Assembly: GCF_965227365.1 (NCBI RefSeq)
Contig: NZ_OZ245754.1
Coordinates: 3,224,001-3,288,000, forward strand
Source: Hwanghaeella sp965227365
GTDB taxonomy: Bacteria > Pseudomonadota > Alphaproteobacteria > UBA8366 > Aestuariispiraceae
Direction: 5' to 3'
Length of the DNA stretch: 64,000 nt
Position numbers and translations under genes: made by a program. Position 1 is the stretch's first letter; each line of letters begins with the position of its first letter. This document shows, piece after piece, positions 43,229-52,512 of this stretch. The notes beneath the pieces are model-generated. The model searched no databases. It saw only the letters and a program-made list of their open reading frames with translations, and was not told where the DNA came from.

Positions 43229-44641
43229 ATGACGACGCGATATCCCTATCCCTCTGGTCTATTGTACGACAACGATACCTATGATCCGTTCGAAGTCTCC
43301 CAAGGAGACAAACTGCAAGCGGCTGCTCGCGGACTTTTGGCGGCGGGACCACAGCTAATGGCCGCCGGCGCACCTTCGCTTACACCAGGCGGTGGGGCGC
43401 GGGGCATGGCGAATTTCGGGCTGGCATTCAACCAGGGCTATCAGGGCTACCTCGACAACGCGCAGAACCAGGCCCTTGGGAAGTACCGCGTTGCCCGCCA
43501 GCAACGCTCTGATGAACGACAGGATCGCCTTATCGGGTTGCGGGAGGAGGAGGCGGAGCGGCAGGCTGAAGAACGCGCGGAGCGCAAGGCCGCGCTCCAG
43601 GGCTTGTTGGCGGACATCAATGACCCGGCCGAACGTGCTTGGGCTATCGCTGATCCAGCGGGATATCTGAAGCACCGCGCGCAGCCGAAAGACCCGTGGG
43701 CGGGGACGAAGGTTGTCGGTGGGCATGTCCTCCGCCCCGGCGAAGATGGTGGCGTCGAGACGGTGTACAGCGTGCCAGACAAGCCGCCGCAAACCCCCGG
43801 TACCCTCCGCGAGATCCAGGAACTACAGAAAGCAATCGACGCCGATCCGAACGGGCCGTATGCGGCAACCTACCGAGCCCGCCTTGGGAAGCTAACCACG
43901 CATCAGCCTGTTCCCGGTGCCGGGGACGATTTTGCATCGGCTCTGCGCGAGGTCGAAGCTGACCAGATCAGGGAGCGCCAATCCAACGCCCTTTCCCTAA
44001 ATCGGTCAGTGGCGGACCTGAACCAGATGGAGGCATTGGTAAACGCGGGCGTCCAGACAGGGTACGGTGAAGAATCCCTGGGCAAGCTGAAGTCGCTGGC
44101 AAACACACTGGGGATTGATGTCGATACCACCGGGCTGGCCGGACAGGAAGCCTTCAGGGCGATTTCGAACCGGATGGTGATGCCGCTGGTTAAGCAGCTT
44201 GGTCAGAACCCGACCGACCGGGACTTGGAGTTCGTGGTTAACTCCCTGCCGACGCTCGGCAAGACCATCGAGGGTAACAAACTCATCATCGAGACGATGC
44301 GCCGAAACGCGCTTCGCGAAGCCCAACTGGCGGACCTCCAGTATCAGTATGGATTGGACAACCAGGGTTTGCGGGGCTGGGCTACGGAGGAAGCGAAATT
44401 CTACCAGAACAATCCGCTGTTCAGCCCGCAAGAGCGTCAGTCCATGAGCACGCTTGTGCGGGCCGCGTCCGGCGCTGGTGGTGGGGTTGGTCTGCCTCAA
44501 TATCAGCCCCAGGGACAGCCTGCCCCGGCTCCTGAGAACCTACCGCCGAACGTTACCGTGCAGCCGAATGGGCGGTTGAGGTGGAGTCCTGATGCCGGAG
44601 TTAGGAAGGATTGGCAGCAATCTCCCTCCGGAAATTTTTAG
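43229..44641 (+). CDS. Phage ejection/internal-virion-like protein 1
   Basis: 470 residues. Gly/Ala-rich N-terminus (GLLAAGPQLMAAGAPSLTPG; NFGLAFNQGYQGYLDNAQNQ), a charged coiled coil (about 85-120: RQQRSDERQDRLIGLREEEA), a long helical body and a Pro/Gln-rich C-terminus. The N-terminal pattern resembles internal virion or DNA-ejection proteins of short-tailed phages of alphaproteobacteria. There is no enzymatic motif. It is separated from its partner gene by two inverted small genes. Assignment to ejection is inference. Confidence 0.6.
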   Translation: MTTRYPYPSGLLYDNDTYDPFEVSQGDKLQAAARGLLAAGPQLMAAGAPSLTPGGGARGMANFGLAFNQGYQGYLDNAQNQALGKYRVARQQRSDERQDRLIGLREEEAERQAEERAERKAALQGLLADINDPAERAWAIADPAGYLKHRAQPKDPWAGTKVVGGHVLRPGEDGGVETVYSVPDKPPQTPGTLREIQELQKAIDADPNGPYAATYRARLGKLTTHQPVPGAGDDFASALREVEADQIRERQSNALSLNRSVADLNQMEALVNAGVQTGYGEESLGKLKSLANTLGIDVDTTGLAGQEAFRAISNRMVMPLVKQLGQNPTDRDLEFVVNSLPTLGKTIEGNKLIIETMRRNALREAQLADLQYQYGLDNQGLRGWATEEAKFYQNNPLFSPQERQSMSTLVRAASGAGGGVGLPQYQPQGQPAPAPENLPPNVTVQPNGRLRWSPDAGVRKDWQQSPSGNF

Positions 44642-44931
44642 GCTTTGCGAGGCGTGCAATGCTTAACGCTTCTCAGATCCCCTGCCGACCAAGAGGCGTT
44701 AATGCCATCGGCGTTGAACTTGTCGAATGGTGGCTCAATGACCTTGCCGTTCTTACCGGTTTCGATCTGAACAGATTCAGAAAACACGACGACGACGCAG
44801 CGGTCATAACCAACCGGCACAGGATACGGGACCGGGTCTTTGTCGGAAGGAAGAACGGTCGGAGTTTCGCCAGCCTGGACCGAGGCGGCTCCGGCGAAGA
44901 TCAAAAGCAGCAGCGCAAGGATGAGTCGCAT
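44638..44931 (-). CDS. Small exported protein (moron-like)
   Basis: 97 residues with a clear signal peptide (MRLILALLLLIFAGAASVQA) and a short mature domain with two cysteines (DRCVVVVFSE ... VKHCTPRKA), possibly a disulfide. It is on the opposite strand to the flanking structural genes and its end overlaps theirs by 4 bp. Function unknown. Opposite orientation in a late operon is typical of added cargo genes. Confidence 0.6.
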   Translation of the reverse strand: MRLILALLLLIFAGAASVQAGETPTVLPSDKDPVPYPVPVGYDRCVVVVFSESVQIETGKNGKVIEPPFDKFNADGINASWSAGDLRSVKHCTPRKA

Positions 44932-44975
44932 GACCGAGAATATGCGCGCCGACAGGCCCGAAATGCAATGTCTCG

Positions 44976-45185
44976 TTATGCCGTCCCACCGGGTTTGGCT
45001 AACAGAACTTCAATTTGTTCGAGTGTGGCCCGCAATAAATCAACCCGCGCTTGGCTCATCTCTATGGCGATGGGTCCATGTTCCAGGGTGTCCAGAACCA
45101 GCGCAGTGGCCCCGTCCGCAGATGTCGCAGGCCAAGCCCGACGCACATCAATAGTTTTGAAGGGGCCATTTGGCGGCACGGCCAT
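44976..45185 (-). CDS. Small hypothetical protein (moron-like)
   Basis: 69 residues (MAVPPNGPFKTIDVRRAWPA...), with an acidic helical second half. GGAGGACGAA precedes the ATG at 45185, so I prefer it to an ATG 12 bp upstream. It is cotranscribed with the exported protein gene 44 bp downstream, forming a two-gene inverted cassette. Confidence 0.55.
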   Translation of the reverse strand: MAVPPNGPFKTIDVRRAWPATSADGATALVLDTLEHGPIAIEMSQARVDLLRATLEQIEVLLAKPGGTA

Positions 45186-45252
45186 TTCGTCCTCCATTGT
45201 TGGAAGGATGAAGCGTGACTTGTGGCCTTCACGTGAGTCAATCGGAGATTGA

Positions 45253-47505
45253 ATGGTGCCCAAGTTTCTCGAAGTTGAAGGCCCAGATGGCCGTATCGTC
45301 GAATTTCCCAAGGGGACGGACGGTGCGACCATTGATCGTGTAATGCGAGATATCTACTCGCAGCAGGGCCAGGAAGCTGTTTCCGCGCCCATAACGAGTC
45401 CTGGCGCTTTATCCGCAGAATATGGCCCACGCGCCCAAAACGCACCAGCGGCCCTTAAAACCACCCCTCAGCCCATGAACGTGACCGGTGGCGGGTACGG
45501 CGCATTCGAGCCGTACTCCAAGCCTGTGGTTCCGGCAGACCGCCCTGGCATCGTTAAAACGGCGCTTGAGAATGGTACGGCAATCAAGAAGGCGTTCACA
45601 GGCGAGAATAAACCAGTTGAATTCCCCAATGCCCCGGAAGTGACTGAAGCCGGTGTTGGATTCCTCGAGTCCGCGATTCCGAGCCTGAAGGCTGGACTGA
45701 CCACGGACCCGGCAGAAAAGGCGAAAATCATCGAGGAGCACTTCAAGAGAGATTCGCGCTTCGGGGGAATTTTCCAGGATGAAAATGGCCTGCCGCTCGT
45801 GGTCTGGGATGGAAAGCCGCATTACGTCAATAAGCCGGGTTTCTCGAAACAGGATGCTACCGACCTCATTGCCCAAGGGACGATGTTCGCCCCGGCCTCA
45901 AAGCTGGTCGGAAGCGCAACCACGTTGGCCGGTCGCGCCGCAACAGCCCTTCCGTTCTATGCCGCCACCGATGTAGCCCAGCAGTACGGAACAAAGGTCG
46001 CTGGTGGTAAGGGCGCGGTGGATCTCGAGCAGGCAGGAACCACGGCAAGCTTCGGCGCGATGGCGGAAGCATTCTTGCCGCCCGCTCTTCGGGCAACGGG
46101 CAAGGTGTTGCGACCGACCGCTAGCAAGAGTCTGCCGCGTTATCGTCCCGGAAAAGCACGCGATGTCGTAGAGAGCGACGCCATCCCTCTTACACAGGGG
46201 CAGAGAACCCGGGATCTGGATCGCATCCGCGCTGAAGAAGGTATGCGCCAGGGTGCCTATGGTTCCGGTGCATCCGGGATGATGCGCAATTTCGACGACG
46301 CCCAATTGGCGGCTATCGAGAAACGCGCGGATAAACTGGTTCCGTCCGGTTTCGGACAGGGGAAAATCCCCGACACCGGGGCGCGGTTGCAGGCTGACCT
46401 CATCGAAGAAGCCGGAAAACAGGATAAGGCTGTAAGCGTTGCCTACATGGAAGCGCGCGAAGCGAAGGCCATGCTCGATCCTAAAACGGCGGTTTCGGTC
46501 GGCAAGGAACTTCAGTCCATCCCGAAGGAGATGCAGATATTCAGCCTGGAGGGGATGCCCCAGCTTCAGGGTGCCCTGGACAAGCTGAAGAAGTTCGGAA
46601 CGCTGGCAAAGAAGAAGACCCTCAAACCGGTCGATATCGCGCAGATCGAAGACTTCCGCCGTGGGCTGAACACCGCCATCAGCGGGACACAGGGAACGGA
46701 ACGCGCCGCCCTTACCCGCATGAAGTCCATGCTTGACGAAAAGTTGGACGAGGCAGTCACGAACGGTCTTTTCAGTGGCGATGAAAACGCGCTCGGACTG
46801 TTGAAGGAGGCCCGAGACCTTCGAACGAGATACGGACGCCTCTTCGAGGCAGGGAAACACGACCCCGCCGGCAATGCGATGGTGAAAATTCTGGATGAAA
46901 AACAAGCGAGCCCTGAACAGGTCGTCAACTTCATCATCGGCGCTGGCCAGACGCAATCGACATCACAAGCGATTGGCCTTGTGAAGCGTATCAAGGATGC
47001 GTTCGGGCCGGATAGCGAGCAGGTCCAAGCCCTTAAGGACGCCCTTCTATACAAGGCCTTCACGAGCCTCCAGAACGGCGAACACAGGCTTGCGCGTACT
47101 GCCATTGCAATCAACTCTCGGAACCTTCTGGACTTCAAGGCGAAGTACCTGGCGAAGGAACTTTTTACCGAAGGTGAGTTGAAGGAAATTCGCCGCCTTA
47201 CGAACGAAGTGGCGCGCACGCTAACTCCTGCTGATGCACGCAATCCCTCGCGTTCTGCCTGGGCATTTCTCGATGCAATGCAGCGTCGTGGACTTATCGG
47301 TACTTTGGGGAAATTCACGCAAGCCGTCCCAGTTATCGGCGCAACAGGTGAAGCACTGGAGAACGTCGGTGGAGCGATCCAAGCGGGCCGTGCGGTCTCA
47401 CAGAAACCACTCCCACTCACTACCCCGCTTGTTACGCCAGGAGCAGCAGCGGCAGCCCAGGGGGCGTGGGAACTTGAAAGCAACTACAGGGCCGGTGACA
47501 AATGA
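45253..47505 (+). CDS. Phage ejection/internal-virion-like protein 2
   Basis: 750 residues. The first about 35 residues (FLEVEGPDGRIVEFPKGTDG) match the FPDGT-type N-terminal module found on many phage virion and ejection proteins. A hydrophobic Ala-rich region (about 210-290: SATTLAGRAATALPFYAATD) could insert in or cross the membrane. The rest is helical and charged, ending in a Gly/Ala-rich tail. Start ATG follows GGAGATTGA. Together with the 470-residue protein it would form a transmembrane channel during DNA entry. This is inferred from resemblance only. Confidence 0.6.
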   Translation: MVPKFLEVEGPDGRIVEFPKGTDGATIDRVMRDIYSQQGQEAVSAPITSPGALSAEYGPRAQNAPAALKTTPQPMNVTGGGYGAFEPYSKPVVPADRPGIVKTALENGTAIKKAFTGENKPVEFPNAPEVTEAGVGFLESAIPSLKAGLTTDPAEKAKIIEEHFKRDSRFGGIFQDENGLPLVVWDGKPHYVNKPGFSKQDATDLIAQGTMFAPASKLVGSATTLAGRAATALPFYAATDVAQQYGTKVAGGKGAVDLEQAGTTASFGAMAEAFLPPALRATGKVLRPTASKSLPRYRPGKARDVVESDAIPLTQGQRTRDLDRIRAEEGMRQGAYGSGASGMMRNFDDAQLAAIEKRADKLVPSGFGQGKIPDTGARLQADLIEEAGKQDKAVSVAYMEAREAKAMLDPKTAVSVGKELQSIPKEMQIFSLEGMPQLQGALDKLKKFGTLAKKKTLKPVDIAQIEDFRRGLNTAISGTQGTERAALTRMKSMLDEKLDEAVTNGLFSGDENALGLLKEARDLRTRYGRLFEAGKHDPAGNAMVKILDEKQASPEQVVNFIIGAGQTQSTSQAIGLVKRIKDAFGPDSEQVQALKDALLYKAFTSLQNGEHRLARTAIAINSRNLLDFKAKYLAKELFTEGELKEIRRLTNEVARTLTPADARNPSRSAWAFLDAMQRRGLIGTLGKFTQAVPVIGATGEALENVGGAIQAGRAVSQKPLPLTTPLVTPGAAAAAQGAWELESNYRAGDK

Positions 47506-47939
47506 CTGTTTCAGCAGCGAAAAAACAGAACCACCGATTCCAACCAGGGCAGTCCGGGAACCCGAACGGTAGACCTAAGGGGTCACGCAACAAAGCCACT
47601 ATTGCAGTGGAAACAATCCTCGATGGTGAAGCCGAAGCTTTGACTAGAAAGGCTATCGAACTGGCATTAGGAGGCGACGGGCAGGCACTCCGCATTTGCC
47701 TAGATCGTATTTGCCCGCCACGCAAAGGCCGCACAATCGAACTTAATCTGCCAGACATGAAGGACGCCAACGGCGTGGCTGAGGCTCAGTCAGCAGTCTT
47801 GCAGGCGGTTGGTGAAGGAACCGTCAGTCCAGACGAAGGAAAGGTAATCGCTGACATTATCGAGGCGCGTCGCAAAGCTATCGAAACACTGGACCATGAG
47901 AAGCGCCTGGCTGTCCTAGAAAGAGTGAGGAACGCATGA
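47502..47939 (+). CDS. DUF5681 domain protein (possible small-terminase-like)
   Basis: 145 residues with the diagnostic N-terminal motif FQPGQSGNPNGRPKGSRNKA of DUF5681, then an acidic helical C-terminus (EAQSAVLQAVGEGTVSPDEG). DUF5681 proteins commonly sit by phage terminase genes. A DNA-recognition role as small terminase is suspected, not proven. No large terminase is present here. It starts by ATGA overlap with the ejection-type gene and ends by ATGA overlap with the next. Confidence 0.75.
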   Translation: MTVSAAKKQNHRFQPGQSGNPNGRPKGSRNKATIAVETILDGEAEALTRKAIELALGGDGQALRICLDRICPPRKGRTIELNLPDMKDANGVAEAQSAVLQAVGEGTVSPDEGKVIADIIEARRKAIETLDHEKRLAVLERVRNA

Positions 47940-48217
47940 ACGCAGTAGAGAAACGCCTTATGGCTCTGGAGCGAACAGTGAGCCCCGACCGCGTGGATAT
48001 CAGCGTCCGGGGACTCTCACAGGCATCAATCGATACGGTCGTTGATCGGATCGCGAAGGAGAAAACCATCGGGACGGTAATTGTCTGGGGCTCTCCACGC
48101 GATGACTTGCCTGATGCAACCGTTCGCATTCACCGGCCAGTTGACACCGGTAAAGGTGTGGCCCTCTGGGGAACTGGCGGAATGAAATATGATTGGCGTG
48201 AACTGGCTGGAGATTGA
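47936..48217 (+). CDS. Hypothetical protein
   Basis: 93 residues (MNAVEKRLMALERTVSPDRV ... GKGVALWGTGGMKYDWRELA). No family recognised. Placement directly after the DUF5681 gene with ATGA coupling suggests a linked role. Confidence 0.55.
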   Translation: MNAVEKRLMALERTVSPDRVDISVRGLSQASIDTVVDRIAKEKTIGTVIVWGSPRDDLPDATVRIHRPVDTGKGVALWGTGGMKYDWRELAGD

Positions 48218-48218
48218 C

Positions 48219-48797
48219 ATGCAGAAGGCAACGCAGAAGCGCGTGAACAAGCTGATGGAGGATATGGATACCAAAGCTCGTATTCTGGCGACCCTTGAAG
48301 CTATCAAGGATGATGACGGCGATCTATTCGAAACCCTGAAAGCCACGGCCCCACGCAAGACTTATAGCGACATTGATGCGGCAGAAACGGACACTATCGA
48401 AGCTTGTGAGGCTATGGCCCTGCATTTCGACAGGGCGTTCTTCATGACCCTCGCGGAGCGGAACAAGCTCGAATGGTGGATTGCGGATCTAGCTCCGGCC
48501 ATACCCGAAAGGGGCAAAGGGCAACGAAACGAGACAGAGGAGAAAATCGAAGCTGTTTTAAATCGCCGAAGCGTTGAACTGGCTTCCATGATTGCCGCCA
48601 TCAAGACGGTTGCCGATATGGTCGAGATACCACTTGAAACCATGCTCTGCTATTCAGCCGCGATCCACACAGGCGACTTTCGGCAATTCGACAAACCGGA
48701 TCGAGCAGATCCCGAGACCGTGGCGGAAATTGTCGCGGCACTTGCGGATCGGTGGAACACGCATCGTTTCTCTGCGTTTCAGATAGATAAAGACTAA
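48219..48797 (+). CDS. Hypothetical helical protein
   Basis: 192 residues, strongly helical. The N-terminus is MQKATQKRVNKLMEDMDTKA, and the middle and end are rich in Glu and Lys. The start at 48219 has GGAG 6 bp upstream and lies one base after the previous stop. It ends the 43.2-48.8 kb plus-strand operon. Confidence 0.55.
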   Translation: MQKATQKRVNKLMEDMDTKARILATLEAIKDDDGDLFETLKATAPRKTYSDIDAAETDTIEACEAMALHFDRAFFMTLAERNKLEWWIADLAPAIPERGKGQRNETEEKIEAVLNRRSVELASMIAAIKTVADMVEIPLETMLCYSAAIHTGDFRQFDKPDRADPETVAEIVAALADRWNTHRFSAFQIDKD

Positions 48798-49039
48798 TAA
48801 GGAAGAACCGACCCGGGCCAGAAGGCTCCCGCATAAACGGATACGGGTAACCGGTTCTTCTCCCTAGAGAGCACCCACGGAGACCCATCGGAATCGGAGG
48901 TGATTGTTCCGGCCTGTAACTCGATTGGACGGCGCTTGAATAGCTTAAACCATAATCCTTTCGTGGGCGCCGCTCGTGTCGTGGCTTTGGGTCGCGTTGG
49001 GCGGGCAACTAGGTGCTGGGAAGCTTTTGTTGCAAACAT
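48794..49039 (-). CDS. Possible small protein in the 48.8-49.1 kb gap
   Basis: 81 codons on the minus strand (MFATKASQHLVARPTRPKAT..., ending VYAGAFWPGSVLPY), convergent with and overlapping the previous gene by 4 bp. No ribosome binding site and no homology I can name. The gap 48798-49111 otherwise contains only the promoter side of the next gene. Confidence 0.25.
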   Translation of the reverse strand: MFATKASQHLVARPTRPKATTRAAPTKGLWFKLFKRRPIELQAGTITSDSDGSPWVLSREKNRLPVSVYAGAFWPGSVLPY

Positions 49040-49111
49040 CTATGAATGGTTGTGTTAGTATCGCACCCGTAAAAGATGTTTATTTGAGTCTAGCACGGCG
49101 GGAGAGGAATA

Positions 49112-49342
49112 ATGGCGGCTGCAGTTGTCGGTATAGTCTTATTTGTCGTCATGGCGCTGGTTCTTGGAGCCTTCGACTATGCAGGCTTTTGCCTTGTTCT
49201 TCTAGGAGTGCCAGCAGTTCTTCTCGGATTGGTAGCCGTTCTTGCCTCTGAACCGGTCTTCGCGATTTACCTAATTCTCGGTGGCGGCGTGTCCGCAGCA
49301 ATTGGGGCTTGGCTACTTTTTAAATCGGATAGAAATCTATGA
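49112..49342 (+). CDS. Small membrane protein
   Basis: 76 residues, three hydrophobic segments (VVGIVLFVVMALVLGAFDYA, LVLLGVPAVLLGLVAVLA, AIYLILGGGVSAAIGAWLLF) and a short basic end. GGAGAGGAATA precedes the ATG. No family assigned. It sits at the edge of the accessory zone, just before a ParB relic. Confidence 0.6.
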   Translation: MAAAVVGIVLFVVMALVLGAFDYAGFCLVLLGVPAVLLGLVAVLASEPVFAIYLILGGGVSAAIGAWLLFKSDRNL

Positions 49343-49349
49343 AGATCTA

Positions 49350-49598
49350 CACTTGTCACGACGGAAGGAACTGTTTGAGAAGCGTCCGCTGAAGATACCG
49401 GATTTCCTCAAGCGGGATAATAGTGGAGCAAATTGTTCCGAAATTATGGGGCCAGGGCGTCCGAAGGGCTTTGCTCAGGACACAGCAGAGCGGACGGGTG
49501 AAACCAAGCAGTCTGTTAACCGCGCCGTCACCCGTGGCGAGAGGATCGCCCCCGATGTTCTCGATGACATCAAGAGAACGGACATGGACAAGGGCGTT
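49350..49598 (+). pseudogene. ParB-like gene relic, copy 1
   Basis: The frame reads RRKELFEKRPLKIPDFLKRD ... GRPKGFAQDTAERTGETKQS, VNRAVTRGERIAPDVLDDIK and ends at MDKGV, a middle fragment of ParB/Spo0J-like element proteins. The N-terminal nuclease/CTP part and the C-terminus are missing. Both ends run into unrelated sequence. A second relic at 52513-52831 ends at the same residue. The two share a 41-bp identical block (49362-49402 = 52595-52635). Confidence 0.7.
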
Positions 49599-49641
49599 GA
49601 ATTTCTCGGTCTACCCTTCATGACCTGGATGCCAACACAAT

Positions 49642-50160
49642 CTACAGAAGCCCTCTAGACTCGAGGTCACTTACCATCTGCTGCCAAGTCTGAATTAGGA
49701 ACAGGTACATTGTGACAATCTCCTGGTCCTCAATCGGGTACCGCAGATCAACGAGTCTCGATGTCATGACCGCTATCCGGGCCTCCTGCGGCACCACCTT
49801 GATCGGAAGTTGCTGGCCGTTCCAACGAGTGACCCAAGAGCCAATCTCTGCTGCGCTCATATTCATCGAAGCGTCAGGCAGAAGAATCAAAGTTAATGCC
49901 AACTGCGTGGCATTCCCCTCACCGTCTTTGCCAACTTCATTGGCGTTGGCGATGATTGCGTAGTTTGGCTCACCTTGGAACAAGGCCCTAACAACGCTCT
50001 CGTTGTTGCCTTGTCCTAAGAGTTGGGTGTTCGCCTTAATGGAAAGTGCTGTTTCCAGCACTCGAAGAATTCGCTCCTCAAGTTCAATTCCTGCCGACTG
50101 CGCACCAGCGCTGCCTGACCAACAATGGAGACCCGCCAGAACGATAAGAACCCTATACAT
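49642..50160 (-). CDS. Exported protein, partner of the VPLPA-CTERM gene
   Basis: 172 residues with a signal peptide (MYRVLIVLAGLHCWSGSAGA) and a mature domain with regular helices and strands (LALTLILLPDASMNMSAAEI). No family recognised. Its ATG directly follows the stop of the upstream VPLPA-CTERM gene (TGAATG), so they are coupled, implying the same process. Confidence 0.65.
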   Translation of the reverse strand: MYRVLIVLAGLHCWSGSAGAQSAGIELEERILRVLETALSIKANTQLLGQGNNESVVRALFQGEPNYAIIANANEVGKDGEGNATQLALTLILLPDASMNMSAAEIGSWVTRWNGQQLPIKVVPQEARIAVMTSRLVDLRYPIEDQEIVTMYLFLIQTWQQMVSDLESRGLL

Positions 50161-52377
50161 TCAGGCGGCCATGCGGCGTGTTCGAGACACAACCCCGATT
50201 GCACCTAGTGACGTTAGCAGTAGCAGGATCGGCGCCGGTAGAGGCACCACCTGGGGAGCGGCCGCGTTGAAGACTGTCGTCAAAGTGATGTCGTCAATTT
50301 GGACTAAGTCGCCAGCCTCTCCTTCGTCCCATAGGAAACGTAGATCCGCAGTTAAAAGTCCGAAGAAGCGCTGATCCGTAACAAGGAAAGAAAGGATATT
50401 GGCTTCCCCAAGTGTGAAGTCTGCGGAATCAAACGCCGCAAGCAAAATGTCATCGATAAAGACCGATAGAACTCCCGAGCCTTCGATGAATATCGTTTCA
50501 AACGAAACCTCAAAATCCTCGTTCGGTGTGGAAACTCCAAACGTGACCGCTACAGGAGAACTTTGTTCCAAGAACAGCGCTGGATCGTTGATATCCGGAT
50601 AGCTGTTGATAGCTTGCTCCACGCGAGCAGATCCTGGTGTGTCCGGATCCTTGTTGATTGTTTCAGAGGACGTCCCATCAAAACCAATCTCTGAAGTTAC
50701 TTCCTTTTTCTCATATGTGCCGGCAAAGATACCAGTCTCCCCTGCCTTCCGCTTCATCACATCGAACAAAAGATTCTGGACAGAATTCTCTTCATCATTC
50801 CCAAAGGCGTTCGCGGCGCTGTACGCGTAGGATGGAACTTCTGAAATCTTCTCGAAAAACGCCGTGATTTGATCTAGCACATCAGCTTCTGTCGAGTTTT
50901 CATCCAGCTGGTCTATGAATTCCTTGGCTGCGAGGAAAGTTTGAACCTGCTCATCATGGCTATACTCCTCGCTGCTTAGAACCGAGTCGATGATGTCGCC
51001 TCCGACCCCGATAGTCCTATCGTAGAGCCGTCCAAAGAAACCTTGTTCTGGGTCGATACCCAAGGCGTCGTTAAAAAGTGTCTGGCCAGCTTTGAAGTAC
51101 CCCCTAGCTTGGTCAAACTTCTCCGCCATTGCCTTGATTTCACCGAGGGTCAAATCGTAGTCAAACCCATTGGATCTAACGTTTTCCGTGAATCCCTGAA
51201 CTTCAGCCAACAGTCTGGCGCTTTCATTCAGATAGGTTTGCCCGACAAAGAAGAGTATCGCGTCCGTTCCAGTATCTTTCAGTATGTCGGTAAAATCACC
51301 TACAGACTCAGAGAGAACAGTCTTAATGTTCGCTTTTTTGCCTGTCGCCGCCAGTATGAATGCATTCTTTGCGGCAGCTTCAGCTCCTTCTAAGAGTGGC
51401 ATAATGAACTGCGCTTGAACCGCAGCTTCAGAGTTCTCTTGGATGGCCTCGATTGCCTTGTCGTAGTCATAATTAAACAGCTTCTCGTTCGCATAATTTG
51501 CCGCCAAAATTCTTGCGGCGACGTCCTCATCCGTGACGACATGCTTCACTTCATCATCAAGAAATAAGCCCCTAAAATCGTCTTGTCTTAGTCCAACGAA
51601 GAAGCGTTCATTCGATGCTGTTTCATCGCGGGCTAAGAGGTGATTGGCAAGTTCACCAAACCGGTTGTCCATCCATTTGGCTTCTTTGGCGGAGAGCGAG
51701 CGATCCATTATCTCGAAGTCGTCGATGGTGGCTGCATCACTTGTACCGTCGGCCGTTAGTATCTGAATCTTGGAAAGTTGGCTGCTGTCAAAACCGGTTG
51801 GAACGGTGTTCGAAACTTCCGTTAATTCCCTGCCATTAATGTAAAAATCAAACTCACCATCACTCTTATTGAAACTCACAGTCAGATTATTCCATCGTTC
51901 TTGAACATTCGAAGGGCGCAAGTCCGAACTTCTGGGATATGGGTCGTAACTCGATTGCCCCGACAAAGGACCATAAAGTGCAAACGTGTTTGCCGGATTG
52001 TCTCCGACACCTATCCAATTGATAGCTTCGTGGTTGTCGGTGTAAGCACTAAACCGCAGAAGGCCGGTGAAATTCACACTAAGAGAGTAGCTGTCGGCGC
52101 TAATTGGCTCAGCGAGTTCAAATATGCAGCCACCTGTTTCGCACGAAGCCTGTGAACCATTGCCGAGCCCAGTATTTTGGATGCCGCCTCCAACAGAGTA
52201 AGAATTGCGGATTAGTCCAGATTGGCCGTTTCTTTCATCAATCCAATTTCCGTGACTCCCATCAAATCGCTCTAAAAGAACGGTATCTGAAAAAGAGTTG
52301 TAGTCATTAAAACTCGCGGCCCAAGTTGACCATGGTAGCAACCCAGCGACGACCACACTCGCAAAGACCTTGTGCAT
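50161..52377 (-). CDS. Large VPLPA-CTERM surface protein with LamG-like domain
   Basis: 738 residues: signal peptide (MHKVFASVVVAGLLPWSTWA), a concanavalin/LamG-like N-terminal domain (about 35-230: DTVLLERFDGSHGNWIDERN, WNNLTVSFNKSDGEFDFYIN, AATIDDFEIMDRSLSAKEA), a long helical middle, a second beta-rich domain, and the sorting tail VVPLPAPILLLLTSLGAIGV with RTRR. GGGGAGG precedes the ATG. It should be exported and processed by an exosortase of the host. The base composition looks AT-richer than the host genes. Confidence 0.85.
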   Translation of the reverse strand: MHKVFASVVVAGLLPWSTWAASFNDYNSFSDTVLLERFDGSHGNWIDERNGQSGLIRNSYSVGGGIQNTGLGNGSQASCETGGCIFELAEPISADSYSLSVNFTGLLRFSAYTDNHEAINWIGVGDNPANTFALYGPLSGQSSYDPYPRSSDLRPSNVQERWNNLTVSFNKSDGEFDFYINGRELTEVSNTVPTGFDSSQLSKIQILTADGTSDAATIDDFEIMDRSLSAKEAKWMDNRFGELANHLLARDETASNERFFVGLRQDDFRGLFLDDEVKHVVTDEDVAARILAANYANEKLFNYDYDKAIEAIQENSEAAVQAQFIMPLLEGAEAAAKNAFILAATGKKANIKTVLSESVGDFTDILKDTGTDAILFFVGQTYLNESARLLAEVQGFTENVRSNGFDYDLTLGEIKAMAEKFDQARGYFKAGQTLFNDALGIDPEQGFFGRLYDRTIGVGGDIIDSVLSSEEYSHDEQVQTFLAAKEFIDQLDENSTEADVLDQITAFFEKISEVPSYAYSAANAFGNDEENSVQNLLFDVMKRKAGETGIFAGTYEKKEVTSEIGFDGTSSETINKDPDTPGSARVEQAINSYPDINDPALFLEQSSPVAVTFGVSTPNEDFEVSFETIFIEGSGVLSVFIDDILLAAFDSADFTLGEANILSFLVTDQRFFGLLTADLRFLWDEGEAGDLVQIDDITLTTVFNAAAPQVVPLPAPILLLLTSLGAIGVVSRTRRMAA

Positions 52378-52512
52378 AACGACCTCCCCAGTGATCTGAT
52401 TTCCCCATCAAGCGGTCATATCAGGATAGTGTTATAGAGGTTGTATCTGCTGTCGAATCCACAATGTGAACGAACATTTAAGATTCACCAGATTTTCGCG
52501 AAAATTCGCGGG

